This document shows, one piece after another, positions 34,090 to 45,551 of a stretch of 64,000 bases of DNA. A model generated the notes under the pieces. The model saw only the letters and a list, made by a program, of their open reading frames with translations. It did no database searches and had not been told where the DNA came from. Position numbers and translations under genes: made by a program. Positions within the stretch are counted from its first letter, which is position 1, and each line of letters begins with the position of its first letter. Source of the DNA: Torreya grandis (Eukaryota > Streptophyta > Pinopsida > Cupressales > Taxaceae); NCBI GenBank assembly GCA_037957365.1, contig JARHVA010001739.1:1922001-1986000 (forward strand), given 5' to 3'.

Positions 34090-34360
34090 AGGTGATGAGA
34101 GTGGGAGAGTCACCTTGTCAAAGATGAGGAGAGTGTGAGAGTCACCTTGATGGGGTAAAGAACTTATGAGTAAATTGAAAAATTGTAATAAGGATTTCAG
34201 AATGATGCATAAGCATGATCCAAAATTGTGTGAAAGGCATTTATTTCCAAGGTTTGCACCAACCGTTGCACCAATAAACATTATGTCATGGTAGACCTTT
34301 ACCATCAGCATGCAATCTTTTGTAGAAATTGAGAAAAAATCATTTTTCTTCAAACTAGGC
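34090..34360 (-). pseudogene. Copia reverse transcriptase scrap
   Basis: Minus-strand 34353 onwards reads KKNDFFSISTKDCMLMVKVY and then HDIMFIGATVGANLGNK. This aligns with the copia RT active-site region, where the usual form is L.VQIYVDDIIFGAT; the YVDD box has become YHDI. A frame change follows, after which SEI-like sequence appears. It is probably the 3' remains of the minus-strand copia whose gag lies at 36.0-37.6 kb, with most of pol deleted. Confidence 0.45.
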
Positions 34361-36060
34361 TTGTCTAGCCTCCTTGTAGCCCTACTTGAAACTTGTAGAG
34401 CCCATAATTCTCAATAGACACATATTCAAGATCTAAAACATCATATCTAGATCACTCTCATATGCTCCCTCAATCACACAAATTTTCATCATCAAGATCA
34501 TCCTCTGCAACACACAACCTTCACAAACTAACTATCTAATTAGGCCTCCAACATGACAAAAAGCTAGAATATATTGAGAACCACAAACATTTAATTCTAT
34601 ATGAAACGTTATTTGACCACCCATTTGGCCCATTAAACATTTTAATAATCCTTAGACCTCAACTCATAAGTTAAACCACTAGCATTACCCAAAACCTTAG
34701 AAACTCAAAACAAATAGGGTCAACAAACCTCCTTATAGTCAATGAACACCTCTAAATATACTTGCACACCTATAGACACCCATCACACACTTCAAGACAA
34801 ATATTTTATCTTACACATCTTTGGGAAACCATGCATCTTATAACCCATTTTAAGAAAAAAAATACTCATAAGCACAAACTAGGAAACTTGAGAGCATACA
34901 AAAATCATCAATTTGACTTCAACATAACTTCAGATAACAAAACCACTTGGAAAATTCTATAATAATATCAATAGACCTTTCTATGCAAAAATATTACCTT
35001 GACAAAACACAAATCCTCCTTTTCCATTTGGGAACCTTTAATCTAACCCTGTAGACTGTTTGAACTAAAAAATACTACAACAACACTTGCTTCTCCACTT
35101 GAAAGGAGTCTCTTAAGAAGCATAGATAGAGACATCCTCTATACCTCAATGCTCTAAAACAAAAAAAACTCCTCATATTCCATCTCCTCATTTTTTAATT
35201 GATATTTATAGTTCTTCTTCTTTAACTTTAGAGAAACAACTTCCTAAACTACTACAACATTCTCATTTTTCCTATGATTGGAATATAAATACATGGAGAC
35301 AACATATATTCATGGATTACCTTTTCATCTAAATAATCTTCTTTATAGCTTAGATCCTCATCACTAGGCACTTGTTCAAAAATGGCAAGATGTTCACTTA
35401 GATTCATACATACTTTAGAAATAGATTCAACTAGTTCCTTGGTATTTTCTTTGAGCTTGATCTATTCATTCTCAACATAAGCAGACAATGAGATCCTTTT
35501 GCACTCTTCAATTCATGAATCATTCTCCACCATAGAAAATGGATTACTTGGATCTACAGTCTCATCACGACTCACACTTTTAACATTTGGCTTTCATGTG
35601 TTAACATGCCTTATTCCTTGCACTCTAGGAGCCTAATTAAATCCATTTTGACTTATATACCTTTGCTTTTAAAACCTATCAATGTGAGCTTTCTATTCAT
35701 AATTGTAAAACACCATACCTTTTGTAAGAAACGTATCATGCATTACCTTATTTGGACAAAACATTGAAATGTGTATTATGTCATGAAAAATAAAACAACT
35801 TCCACTTTTTGAAGATGACTCACCTTATCAAATCTTATGTGGATAATGGTTTGCAAAGTGTCCCACATCAAGATAATTAGAGCACTTGATTCGATTCACA
35901 CCTTGTGACTGATGACCCCCATCATAGTTCTATGCAAATTCATTTCTAATAGGTATCTTACACTTTCTATCCCTATGAAAAAATTGATTACATGTATAAT
36001 AGTAACCATTAATCTTGCATGCTTCATGACATTTGGTTGTCTAATATGATTTGTCTTCAA
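34361..36060. other. Degraded DNA between copia RT scrap and gag
   Basis: Minus-strand 35640-35300 gives a charged frame with stops (NPFSMVENDS, then IKLKENTKELVESISKVCMN, then EQVPSDEDLSYKEDYLDEK) that may be the end of the copia gag or a spacer. Left of 35300 I see nothing recognisable. An integrase would be expected here and is not visible. Confidence 0.3.
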
Positions 36061-36069
36061 ATTAAGATT

Positions 36070-37577
36070 GTCCTAGTTCAAATTAGCCTTAGTCTTGTCT
36101 TGAGTTACATTCTTTTGTTCTTGTTCAAAACTAAGACTAGTTCTATCACTAGCATGTTTTTGACCACTCAGAATGTTTTCTAGATCACATGAGCTCTTTT
36201 TGAAGTTCAAAAATGGCTTCACCTTAATAGTTATCTTTTCTAACACAGATTTCAAAGACTCATTTTTAGAAACATACCTTGAACATTCTTCTTTATCTGT
36301 TAGGCTTGTAGATAGAATTTCAAATTGACAATAGAGATGATCAATCATATCTTAATTCTCCTTGGTGTATTCATTTAATATATCCTCATATATACTAAAT
36401 TTCACCTCAAATTCCTTAAGCTTATATTTCATCTTCTTATTGATTTTCTTCTCAATCTTTAGTTCTTCAATAACATTCATCAATACAGTCTTGTAGTCTA
36501 CCTCATCTTTATCATTATCTGAATCATTCAAAGTAGACATCTTTCGATGTGAGAAAATTCCTTCATCATCCATGAACAGATATTCATATTTAATAGGACC
36601 ATCATCTTTATGATCATATTCTGAGTCACTATATTCACTCTCACCTGATGAGCTGCAATGTTCTTTTGTGTAAAGACTCTTCTTGTTTTTGAAGAACTTT
36701 TTGTTTTTAAACTTTCTGAATCCTTTCTTCATGTATGTCTTCTTGTCTTCATCTTATCCTTCATCATTCTCTTCATCAACATTGTTCTTATTCTTATGAT
36801 CAAAGTATCCTATCTTTCCATAGTTGAAACATTTGAAGGGTAGTTTACCTTTATACTTTCTTGAGCCTATGTTTTTCCTAGTAATCAAAGTAATTATTTC
36901 ATCCTCATCAATGTTAGATATGTCATCCTCTTTGGATTTATTACCTTGAAACTATTCTTAGGATTCATCTCTATCTTGATTGCATCTTCCTTCTTTGGTG
37001 GTATGTCATCATTTATTCTCATCTCATATACAGTAAGATCATGACTCTCTTCTATAGTGGATACTTTTGGATCAAACTTAAGATATAGAGACCTTAATAC
37101 CTTTTGGACTAAAGTTGCCTCTTCAATATTATCTCCAAGACCTCTGATGATCTTTATAGTCTCATCAACTCTCTACAAAAAGGATGCCATAAAATCTTCT
37201 TCCTTCATCTTGAGAATTTCAAATTGCCTTCTATGAGTCTGCAACTTAGCAAGATTGACCCTTGAATCTCCATCAAAAATGATCTTAATTTTGTCTCATA
37301 TATTTTTAATAGATATAAAATGGATTACCTTGGTGTATTAAGTCCCAAAAAGACCACAATTGATATCATTCATCATCTTGGAATTGTTCTTAAACAACTT
37401 TTTATCTTCAACACTATATGGACTAATAAGAGAAACATAACCATCCAAAATAGATTTACATACATCAAACCCTAGGGACATAATATATTTCCTCATACTT
37501 GCACTCCAAAAATAATAATTGGATCTATTGAATATTAGTGCTTACTTAGTAGAGAAACATCCTTCATGACCACCCAT
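36070..37577 (-). pseudogene. Ty1/copia gag (DUF4219/UBN2, CCHC knuckle), minus-strand element
   Basis: From an ATG at 37577 (MGGHEGCFS) the minus strand keeps one frame with few stops for about 185 codons: FNRSNYYFWSASMRKYIMSL, then KLFKNNSKMMNDINCGLFGT, then VNLAKLQTHRRQFEILKMKE, then RVDETIKIIRGLGDNIEEAT, then LVQKVLRSLYLKFDPKVSTI and YEMR. This is the gag_pre/UBN2 architecture of plant copia gag. Near 36840-36800 FKCFNYGKIGYFDHK is a CCHC knuckle with two Cys and one His replaced. Open frames 36732-36352 and 36348-36073 follow, acidic and Lys-rich with coiled-coil character. Gag forms the particle that packages the RNA. It is better preserved than the plus-strand copia, so perhaps a younger insertion. 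Confidence 0.8.
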
Positions 37578-37628
37578 ATTTTACCTTAGATCACCCTCAA
37601 GCTAGTAAACCTTTATAAAAAGACCTAC

Positions 37629-37639
37629 TCTGATACCAT
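37629..37639 (-). promoter_or_regulatory. Primer binding site of the minus-strand copia
   Basis: The minus strand reads TGGTATCAGAG, complementary to the 3' end of initiator tRNA-Met as in most plant copia elements. It lies about 50 bp upstream of the gag ATG and two bases from the LTR edge. Confidence 0.75.
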
Positions 37640-37640
37640 T

Positions 37641-38150
37641 TGTTAGAGGTAAAATCACTAGGTGGGGTGATTCAATGATCCCAAATAATCCAACTTCAAT
37701 TCTGATCTTCCCAAATACTTAATCAGCTACCACAAGCATTCATGAAGCATATACAACACTCATAGCCTTGTTCATGAGCCTATAATTATGTGATTTTTAA
37801 AAGAGAAATTACCTTTAATTGGCATGGGTAGATAAAAGCCTTGATAGCCTTGTTCATGAGCCTAGAAAGAGAGGCCATAGAAAATTTTAAGGATATGAGG
37901 GTTAAATGTGTGATTAAATCTTCAAGGAAATTGGTAAACATGCCCAATTTTGAAGGATTACTCAAAGCCACTACTAAAATATTCAAGGCTGAAGTAGAAG
38001 GCACAATATATAAAACTAGTGAAAATATTTTGTAGTTAATTAATTTTAAAAAGGACAAGGTTCCTAAGGTAGAGGCCCTGAGAGCCAAATTCAAAGCCTC
38101 ATAAGTTAGCACATAATGATAATTGATGAAATCAAATGAATATTCCATCC
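37641..38150 (-). repeat. 5' LTR edge of the minus-strand copia, outer end not resolved
   Basis: Next to the PBS the plus strand begins TGTTAGAGG at 37641, which on the minus strand is an LTR end in ...CTAACA. The CA terminus plus spacer and PBS fix this edge. The outer end is not visible, so 38150 is a guess. A sequence GCCTTGTTCATGAGCCTA occurs twice inside (about 37763 and 37848), a short internal duplication. Confidence 0.45.
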
Positions 38151-38415
38151 ATCCATGCTCAATTTTGGTATCATCAATGTTGAGTTTGACACTGCCTATG
38201 CATTATATGAACAAATCAAAGTTATTGAGGAGATTTCTACTACAATGCATAATACCTCCTTCAATCACTTGACCTTAAGTTCTAGTTCACATAGTGGTGC
38301 ATATTTTTATTGGGCCTAGTTCAATTAACTCTTCACATGTAAGGCCTCAATTTATTTTTTGTGACTACACTAAGCATGCAACTGCCTTCCTCTTTTGGTA
38401 GTACCAAGTTGTCAC

Positions 38416-38454
<39 letters not shown>

Positions 38455-39716
38455 TATTATTATATAATGAGACTCAAGTCTCTTTTCTATTTTAAACATA
38501 TATACACATTTATATTATAATCATGCAATTTTGGCCAATTGTCATATGAATATCTTATACCTACATATTTTACATGAGTTTAAATCTTAAGTCTATAATT
38601 GGAAATGTGAAATATTATACATTGCTTGGAGAATGAGGAAATCCATCCCAAATCTTATATATTTAAACCTATCCATTCCAAAGGAAGGAAATGGCTTATA
38701 TCATGATAATCATGATAATAAGGTTTAAATTAAAACTAAGTAAATGCTAGAAATGTGAACACTAAGGTAATCTATGATTAGGGTTTTGAGTAATCTTCGA
38801 AGTAAGTTGGGTTCACCAAATGTTTTAACCTTTTAGGATTTAGATTATGTAAATCCTATGTTTGACTAAAGGGTTGAGTAATCTAAATCAAGGTAATAAT
38901 ATGCATAAAATAGACATTAATTTGTTACATATTTTACTAGCTTTGACTTTATAAAATAAGTAATAAATATGTGCAAATAAAGACTTATCTAGAAAAACCA
39001 TGATACGAATGATCTAAGTGATAGAAACTGAGATTGGAATATGTTTGAGTGTCATCAAATAAATCCCTGTATTATAATCCCTCTTGGATAGTAGCACCAC
39101 ATTTGGATAGAGGCACCATGAGGATCTAGTGTCCTAAAAGTGGTGCTAATGTCCTTTATGCAAGAGTGTTCTAAATTTTTGGGTGCACCTATGTCCATGT
39201 TTCTAGGTCCTGTTCTTACATGCACGATGTCTAAAACTCTGTATTATGTTTGTAATAGCTATGACTTTTGATGCAAACCCTAATCCTCCTTAAAATTAAG
39301 ATATGATCTAAAAAGTGTGTTCATTATTAGGATAGGTTGGACATCCTCAACACTCTATTGTGAAGAGAGTTTCCTACATACCAATACTCCAAGTCGATGT
39401 AGTTCTCCCCAACTAAGTGCTAGTGTAAGTGCAAGTGGTAATAGAATTATAGTGGCCTTGAGTGCCTTGAGTGTGCTTGAGATTGGAAATCTAAAAAATC
39501 TGAGTTTAGGGAAGTTATGAATGGTAGTATGCATAAGTAGGGTAGAATAGGGATTAATAACCTTGATTTTACTCAACTTGTTTCATGTTTGAATAGTTAT
39601 TTTTCATCTAATCCCCTTATAGTAGATAGAGGGATAAAATTCATGTATTTATAGTGTTTTATTACTTGTACAGATAATAAAATATGCTTAGGCCAACTTT
39701 AGGAGGGTTTTACTTT
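38151..39716. other. AT-rich DNA between the two copia elements
   Basis: No gene is visible. It contains a (GT)n tract. A phrase at about 39108-39165 (GGCACCATGAGGATCTAG, then GTGGTGCTAATGTCC) resembles 44880-44930 on the other side of the plus-strand copia and its copy near 2130. The copia may have landed in a repeat that had similar sequence on both sides. Confidence 0.35.
38418..38452 (+). repeat. (TG)n microsatellite
   Basis: An uninterrupted TG dinucleotide run of about 35 bp followed by TATTATTATTAT. Confidence 0.95.
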
Positions 39717-39721
39717 GAAGA

Positions 39722-40291
39722 TGTTGGATGGTGGACCCTATTCTTATTATAATGCTCAATTCTTGATAGGGGTGTTTCGGGGGGAATCCGCCCCCCCATC
39801 TGCACCCCCCGCCTGCACCCCCCCCCCCCCCGCAATATGGTCACTATGGGGGTATAGGGGGTGGTGAACTACTTAGGATCCCCCTTGGTGGGGCCTTGGG
39901 GTTAGCACCCCTGAAGCAAACTTTAGTTTAAAATGCATTTTAAAATATTATAATTTCATAATAAATCTAGATTGTTCACTATTAGGTTGCATATATAATG
40001 GTAGACATTATGTTTATACATTTTTACCCTATATGTAACCCTACTTTTGATATGAGGGTATTGTAGTTATGGTGGCATGTTATGTGTGAGTGAAGAGGAT
40101 ATTACAATAGTTGTGTTGCAAGTTTTCTCCTTTATTTATTGGGTTGAATAATAAGGACTAGCTATTTCTATGTGGATGTAGCCCATATTGGGTGAACCAC
40201 ATGAAATTTGTGTCTCTATTATGTTATTTTTTATACATTTTATTTCCATATTTAATTCATTAATATTTATCTATGTTCTATATTCCTAAAA
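39722..40291 (+). repeat. Copia 5' LTR
   Basis: It starts TGTTGGATGGTGGA and ends TATATTCCTAAAA, followed by AT and the PBS. It matches 44274-44818 throughout with many substitutions. G- and C-runs occupy 39776-39832, including a run of about 14 C. Shared blocks with the 3' LTR include AATGCTC, GGTGAAC, TTTTAAAATATTATAATTTC and GGTGAACCACAT. Confidence 0.9.
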
Positions 40292-40293
40292 AT

Positions 40294-40305
40294 TGGTATC
40301 AGAGC
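40294..40305 (+). promoter_or_regulatory. Copia primer binding site
   Basis: TGGTATCAGAGC, complementary to the 3' end of initiator tRNA-Met, follows the 5' LTR after the usual AT spacer. Confidence 0.9.
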
Positions 40306-40365
40306 TAAAGATTTATTTGGCAGATACACTCATAAGAAAAGAAGGTTCCTAGTTCAAGTGGGAGT

Positions 40366-41180
40366 AATGGCAGAAGAAGTCAAGTTTAAGGTCGATAAAT
40401 TCAATGACTAAACTACTAGATATGGAAGATGCAAATGGAGTACTATCTATATCAAAAGGATATTTTCCTACCATTGGGTGGAATAACAAAGAATTTGATG
40501 ACTATAGAAGATGAAGATTGGGAGCTTCTTGACATAATGGTACTAGGAATAATATAGTTGTGCCTGGCAGTACTAGTGGCCTTCAATATTTCAAAATAAA
40601 AGACAATGTTGGATGTGATAAAGGCATTGGATAGCGTATATGAAAAACCCTTAGCCTACAACAAGGTATTTCTTATGAAGCATTTATTTAATTTATAAAT
40701 GTTATAAGGTGGGTCTATTGTTGATCATTTAAATCAATTTAACACTATCACAAATCAGTTAAGCTCTATAGGAGTAAATTTTGATGATGAGGTTAGGGCT
40801 CTTTTGATTCTATGTTCATTTCCATAAATATGGAATGGCTTGGTCATGGATGTGAGTAATTCTGTCTCTGATTCAAACACTTTAAAGTTTGATGATGTTA
40901 TTAGTGTTATTCTTAACAAGGAAATGCAATAGAAAAGAACAAGTGAGACATCAAGTAATGTTTTGAATATGGAGAATAGGAGAAGATAAAAGGATAGAGG
41001 AAAGGGCTTAGGGAATCATGGTAGATCCAAATCTAGAGGAATTTTGGTGTGCTAAATTTGCAAGAGGAAAGGACACCTGAAGAAAGATTATTGATTTTGA
41101 AAAGGAAAACAAGGAGATGGACAACAAGATAAAAAATAGAAAGTAAAAGTAGCAGGTGATGTGTTAAAAGATGATTTAAT
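40366..41180 (+). pseudogene. Copia gag relic
   Basis: From ATGGCAGAAGAAG the frame is broken, but a UBN2-type gag is visible: VIKALDSVYEKPLAYNKVFL then MKHLFNL, then IVDHLNQFNTITNQLSSIGV and FDDEVRALLILCSFP, then FDDVISVILNKEMQ. The zinc knuckle at 41050-41097 reads C-x-I-CKRKGHLKKDY, a CCHC with a stop inside and the last Cys changed to Tyr. The protein would assemble the virus-like particle. Confidence 0.8.
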
Positions 41181-41204
41181 ATTTTTTTATATAATAGTAA
41201 TGAT

Positions 41205-41460
41205 TCTTAGGTGTTAGATCTAGGGGCTTCATTTCATGCTACACCCCATAAGAAATATTTTCAAGACTATGTTCAAGGTGATTTTGGACAGGTTTATTTG
41301 GGTGATGGTGAACCCTATAAAATTGTAGGAAAGGGTAAGATAAAGATAAAATTATAGAATGGAAACAAATAGTTGCTGAAAGAGGTAAGGCATGTTCCTG
41401 AGTTGAGAATAAATCTAATTTCAATAGGGTAGTTGGGAAATGAGGGTTGCACAATTACAT
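41205..41460 (+). pseudogene. Copia aspartic protease relic
   Basis: VLDLGASFHATPHKKYF (starting 41211) is the D-S-G-A active-site region with the Ser changed to Leu. VYLGDGEPYKIVGKGKIKIK follows, and then VRHVPELRINLISIG. These are the usual copia protease landmarks. The protease cuts the Gag-Pol polyprotein. Stops interrupt it. Confidence 0.8.
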
Positions 41461-41559
41461 TTGCAAAAAAATTGTGGAAGGTCACTAAAGGATCATTAGT
41501 AATATAAAAAGGAGAGAAGGTAGGTACATTATATTTATCCAATGGTAATATTGAATCTT

Positions 41560-42420
41560 CTATTGCTTTAGCTTCTACAGAAGTGAATATAAAAATATGG
41601 CACCATAGACTTGGGTACATGAGTGAGAAGGGGATGAAAGTTTTCCACTCAAAGAATTTTTTGCCAGATTTAAAGAAGGTGGATTTGGATTGTTGTGAGC
41701 ATTATTTGTATGGAAAATAGAAGAAAGTCAAATTTATCAGATATGGGAAGACAAAGAAGGATGAAAAGTTAGATCTTGTGCATATATATGTATGGGGACT
41801 GACTCAGGTATCATCCCTTGATGGCTCTTATTATTATGTTACTTTTATTGATGATGCAATCAATAACACTTAGGTTTATTGCATGTGAAAAAAATATGAT
41901 GTTTTTGATACTTTAAAGAAATGGAAAAATTTGGTTGAGAATGAGATAGGAAATAAGTTGAAGTATGTCAGATCAAATAATGGAGTTTAATACTGCAACA
42001 AAGAATTTGATAATTACTATTCATCTCATGGGATTTTTAGAGAGAAGACGGTTCCAAGAACACCACAATAACATGGTGTGTCAGAGAGGATGAATAGGAA
42101 AATCATGGAGCATGAGATTACATGCAGGGTTATTCTTACAATTTTGGATAGATGTTGTAGATATTATTATTTACTTAATAACTAGAGGGCTTTCAAGTCC
42201 TTTGGATAAGAAGCATGGACACGTAAAAATCTAGATTATTCATTTTTAAAGACTTTTGGTTGTGAAGCATTTGTCCATATTGATAAATAAAATAGAAACC
42301 AAATTGAATAAAAATCCAAAAAATATACTTTTATTGGATATGGATTTGTGATTTTGGTTACCATTTATGGGATTTTAAAAATTGTAAAATCATTAGGAGT
42401 AAAGATGTGATCTTTAATAA
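41560..42420 (+). pseudogene. Copia integrase relic
   Basis: Pre-integrase WHHRLGYMSEKGMKVFHSKN starts near 41599 and is followed by a degenerate zinc motif (LDCCEHYLYGK). The core has LVHIYVWGL, YYYVTFIDDA, KYVRSNNGV and then TPQ-stop-HGVSERMNRKIME near 42063-42100, the PQQNGVAERMNR signature. Integrase inserts the cDNA into the host chromosome. Several stops are present. Confidence 0.8.
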
Positions 42421-42699
42421 GAAGGTCATATACAGAGATCAGTTTTATAGAAAGAAAAAAGAAAAACAAAATACTAAATATGCAGTACTTGATGAAATCA
42501 TAGGAAATGAAATTCCAAAAGTGCCAAAAAATTAGAATGTGCAACAACTACAACAACAATAACAAGTACCTCGAACTCTTGAAAGTGTAGTTAGAATATC
42601 TACCAGAGTAAGTAGACTCCTTGAATGATACTCTCCTTCACTTTATTATTTATTATTGTATGATGGTGGTGAGATGGAAAGTTATGAAGAATAAATGGA

Positions 42700-43560
42700 G
42701 GTAAAAACCAAAAAGAGGTGAGAACAAGGCATGAAAGAGGAGATGGACTCCTTGGTACATAACCAAACTTGGGATTTGGTTCAGTTTCTTGTAGGTAAAA
42801 GAGCATTATATAATAAATGGGCTTATGGTTGGAGGAATAAGTTAGAGGAAAAAATAGGTATAATTCCAAACTTGTTGTAAAGGGGTTTATACAAAATTTT
42901 GACTAAATATTTTATCTAGATGTAAAAATGACTTCCATAAGAACTGTTTTAAGTTTGGTAGTAGTAGAATATTTGCATCTTGAATACATAGAGGAAATAT
43001 ATATGGAGTTGCCATAGGTATACAAATTAAAAGGTAAGGAGAAAATGGTGTGCAGGTTGAATATGAGCTTGTATGGTCTAAAGAAAGATCTAAGATAGTG
43101 GTATTTAAAATTTGACATGTTTATGACAAAATAAGGTTATAGTAGATGTCATTCTGACCACTGTGTTTACTTTAAGAGATTAGATAATGGTAGTTATATT
43201 ATCTTGTTATTATATGTAGATGACATGCTTGTTATAGGGTCTAACATGTAGGATATAAATGATCTCAAAATAAAATTAGAAATTTCATTTTTTATGAAGG
43301 ATTTGGGTGTTGCAAAGTAAATCCTTGGTATGAGAATAATAAGAGATAGATAAATAGAAAATTGACATTGTCTCAAGAAGAGTACATCAAGAAGGAATTA
43401 TTTAGGTTCAACATGCAAGATGCAAAACCTATAAGTACACATTTCAGAGGGCACTTCAAATTAAGCAAGGAACAGTGTCCTAAAATGTAGGATGAAATCA
43501 ATTTCATGTCTAAAGTTCCATATGCTTCAGTAGTTGGAAGTTTAACGTATGAGATGGTGT
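42700..43560 (+). pseudogene. Copia reverse transcriptase relic
   Basis: MKEEMDSLVHNQTWDLVQFL starts near 42738, matching the M..E..ALxxNxTWxLV region. YVDDMLVIGSNM (from 43213) holds the catalytic YVDD box, followed by LKIKLEISFFMKDLGVAK. The frame changes several times, so it is non-functional although the YVDD residues remain. Confidence 0.85.
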
Positions 43561-43699
43561 GCATGAGACTAGATATTTCTCATGCAGTGGGAGTTGTCAG
43601 TAGGTTTATGAATAATCCAAGAAAAGAGCACTGGGATGCAGTCAAGTTGATTCTCAGGTACTTGAGAGAGACCACTGATAGATGATTGTGATATGAATG

Positions 43700-44180
43700 T
43701 TTAGATGCTACCTTACAAGGATATGTTGATGCAAACATGTATGGATATTTAGATGGTAGGAGGAGCACCATAGGTTATGTTTTCACTATTGGTGATAGAA
43801 CAGTTAATTATATTTTAAAATTGTAGAAGATAGTTGCTTTGTCAACTATAGAGGCATAGTATTTTACATCTATAAAATCTAGCAAGTAGATGATATGTCT
43901 GCAATGGTTCATAGAAAAGTGGAGGCATAAGTAGGAAGATTATAGGTTCCACAGTGATAACCAGAGTACGATTCATTTAGTAAAGAACTCAACATTACAA
44001 TCAATAACCAAACACATAAAACTCATGTATCATGTCACTCGTTAAGTTTTGGAAGATGGTAAACTGAAGTTGGAAAAGATCCATACAAGTCAGAATCCTA
44101 CATATATGCTAACAAAAGAAGTCATAAAGGAGAAGCTAGAGAGTTATTCAGCTTCAATAGTTCGTCAAGGATAACAAGGA
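43700..44180 (+). pseudogene. Copia RNase H relic
   Basis: GYVDANMYGYLDGRRSTIGY then VFTIG is the DxDWAG...RRSTSGY region. ALSTIEA-stop-YF follows, and then FHSDNQSTIHLVKNST and KHIKLMYHVTR. These are the RNase H landmarks of copia pol. The tail reads TSQNPTYMLTKEVIKEKLE. The enzyme would remove the RNA strand of the replication hybrid. Confidence 0.85.
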
Positions 44181-44262
44181 AGATGAGAAACATGTCAGGG
44201 TAAAAGTTCAAAGAAAAGTCCAAATAAGAGTTGAAGAGGTGGAGTTTTAGTAGTTAGTCTCC

Positions 44263-44273
44263 AAGTGGGAGAT
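44263..44273 (+). promoter_or_regulatory. Copia polypurine tract
   Basis: AAGTGGGAGAT sits immediately before the 3' LTR, the usual second-strand primer site of plant copia elements. Confidence 0.75.
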
Positions 44274-44818
44274 TTTTGGATGGTGGAGCTTGATTGTATT
44301 ACAATGCTCGGTTCTTGACAAGGGGGGTGTGGGGGGGGAAATACCCTCCCCCCCTCCCACACTATGGTTGTGATGGGGGTCTAGGGTACGGTGACCTAAT
44401 TAGAAGCCCCCCTAGTGAGGGTTCGGGGACAGGGCCCCCAAAGCAAAATTTTGTTAAAAATGCATTGTAAAATGTTGTAATTTCATAGTAAATCTAGACC
44501 GTTCACTATTAGGTTACAGATCTAACAATAGAAATTATGTTTATGAATTTTTTCAATATATGTAACCCTCCTTTTGATATGAGGGCATTATAATTATGAT
44601 AGCACGCTATGTGTGAGTGAAGAGGATATTGCAGTAGTTGTATTGTAAGTTTTTCCCTTCATTTGTTGGATTGAATAATAAGGACTGGTTGTTTCTATGT
44701 GGGCATAGCCCATATTAGGTGAACCACATTAAATATATGTCTCTATTGTGTTGTGTTTTTTGCATTTTATTTCCATCTTTAATTAATTAATATTGCTCTA
44801 TGTTCTATATTCCTAATA
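44274..44818 (+). repeat. Copia 3' LTR
   Basis: It starts TTTTGGATGGTGGA (first G of TG mutated) and ends TATTCCTAATA. A G-run followed by a C-run at 44323-44362 forms an inverted repeat, GTGTGGGGGGGG with CCCCCCCTCCCACAC. Its last ~180 bp are duplicated at 1884-2065. Confidence 0.9.
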
Positions 44819-45299
44819 GAAAATATATTCATTCAAGGAAGATAAGGTAAAGGGCATAGGTGCCATTTTTGGGACACTAGCACCATGTGGCTCTAATGTC
44901 TTTAATGTGGTGCTAATGTCCAACTGATAGAATTTTAGGCATGAAGGGATGGAATTAGGAAATGAGGGTTTGAGATTGCATTTGAGTTGATGCTTATGGC
45001 CCACATGAAAGCTAGAAAGGTGTGATAATATGCTCTAGGATAGGTCTAGGTCTAAGCTAGGAAAAGCTAGTCTCAAGTAACACTCTTAACACTCAAATAC
45101 CACTTTTAGGTGACTATAAGAGGAAATGATATCACTAGATAAATCCACATTAAAAATCCTATCTCTCTCAATATCCTTAATGAATTTTTCCTTAGAGGTC
45201 ATAGAGGAAGTCACAACTTGACATATACAAGTTTCTATCTTCGCCTCATGATCAATGTATGTAACTTCTCTTACTGGATTAATATGAGTGTTGTTTGTA

Positions 45300-45545
45300 A
45301 AAACTATAAGATGATCAACACTTGCATCCTTCCATTAAGAATAATCCACTTTACACTTAGATCTAAGTCAAGAAGGAGATAAGGGTCCAATTTTGAAGCA
45401 TCTACAACATCTAAAGGGCAACCCTTCATAATCTAGGGTTTGAGTCTAGCACCAACCTTTGACCCTCATTTCAATGGATGCTATAAGGACAAGAGAAATA
45501 TCCAAATAAACAATAATTCTAAACAAGGTGATGAAGGAAAAATTA
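45300..45545 (-). pseudogene. CCHC knuckle part of DUF4283 relic, copy 2
   Basis: The minus strand shows LDYEGLPFRCCRCFKIGPLS, the C-terminal end of the DUF4283/zinc-knuckle unit seen in full in copy 1. The upstream DUF4283 half is missing because of the 911-bp deletion, which joins GGAAAAATTA to TGGTTAGAAAATATTAGG near 45545. Confidence 0.65.
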
Positions 45546-45551
45546 TGGTTA

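Larger units (their letters stand above)
39722..44818 (+). mobile_element. Complete but dead Ty1/copia LTR retrotransposon
   Basis: Two LTRs of about 570 and 545 bp bound gag, protease, integrase, reverse transcriptase and RNase H in the copia order, with a tRNA-Met PBS after the first LTR and a purine tract before the second. Flanking bases GAAGA (39717-39721) and GAAAA (44819-44823) look like a 5-bp target-site duplication with one mutation. Every domain contains stops, and the two LTRs differ at many sites, so the insertion is old. It joins the left part of the window to copy 2 of the duplication, and its 3' LTR end recurs at 1884-2065. Confidence 0.9.

Noticed and set aside
34080..34160. 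Short direct repeat GAGAGTCACCTTG
   Set aside because: Two imperfect copies only (about 34108 and 34138), with no array or regular spacing, so neither CRISPR nor satellite.
38418..38452. Possible regulatory Z-DNA at the (TG)n tract
   Set aside because: A simple dinucleotide tract with no gene nearby. I have no evidence for a function.
41315..41620. Minus-strand 101-codon ORF
   Set aside because: It is antisense to the copia protease and pre-integrase region, which has clear motifs on the plus strand.
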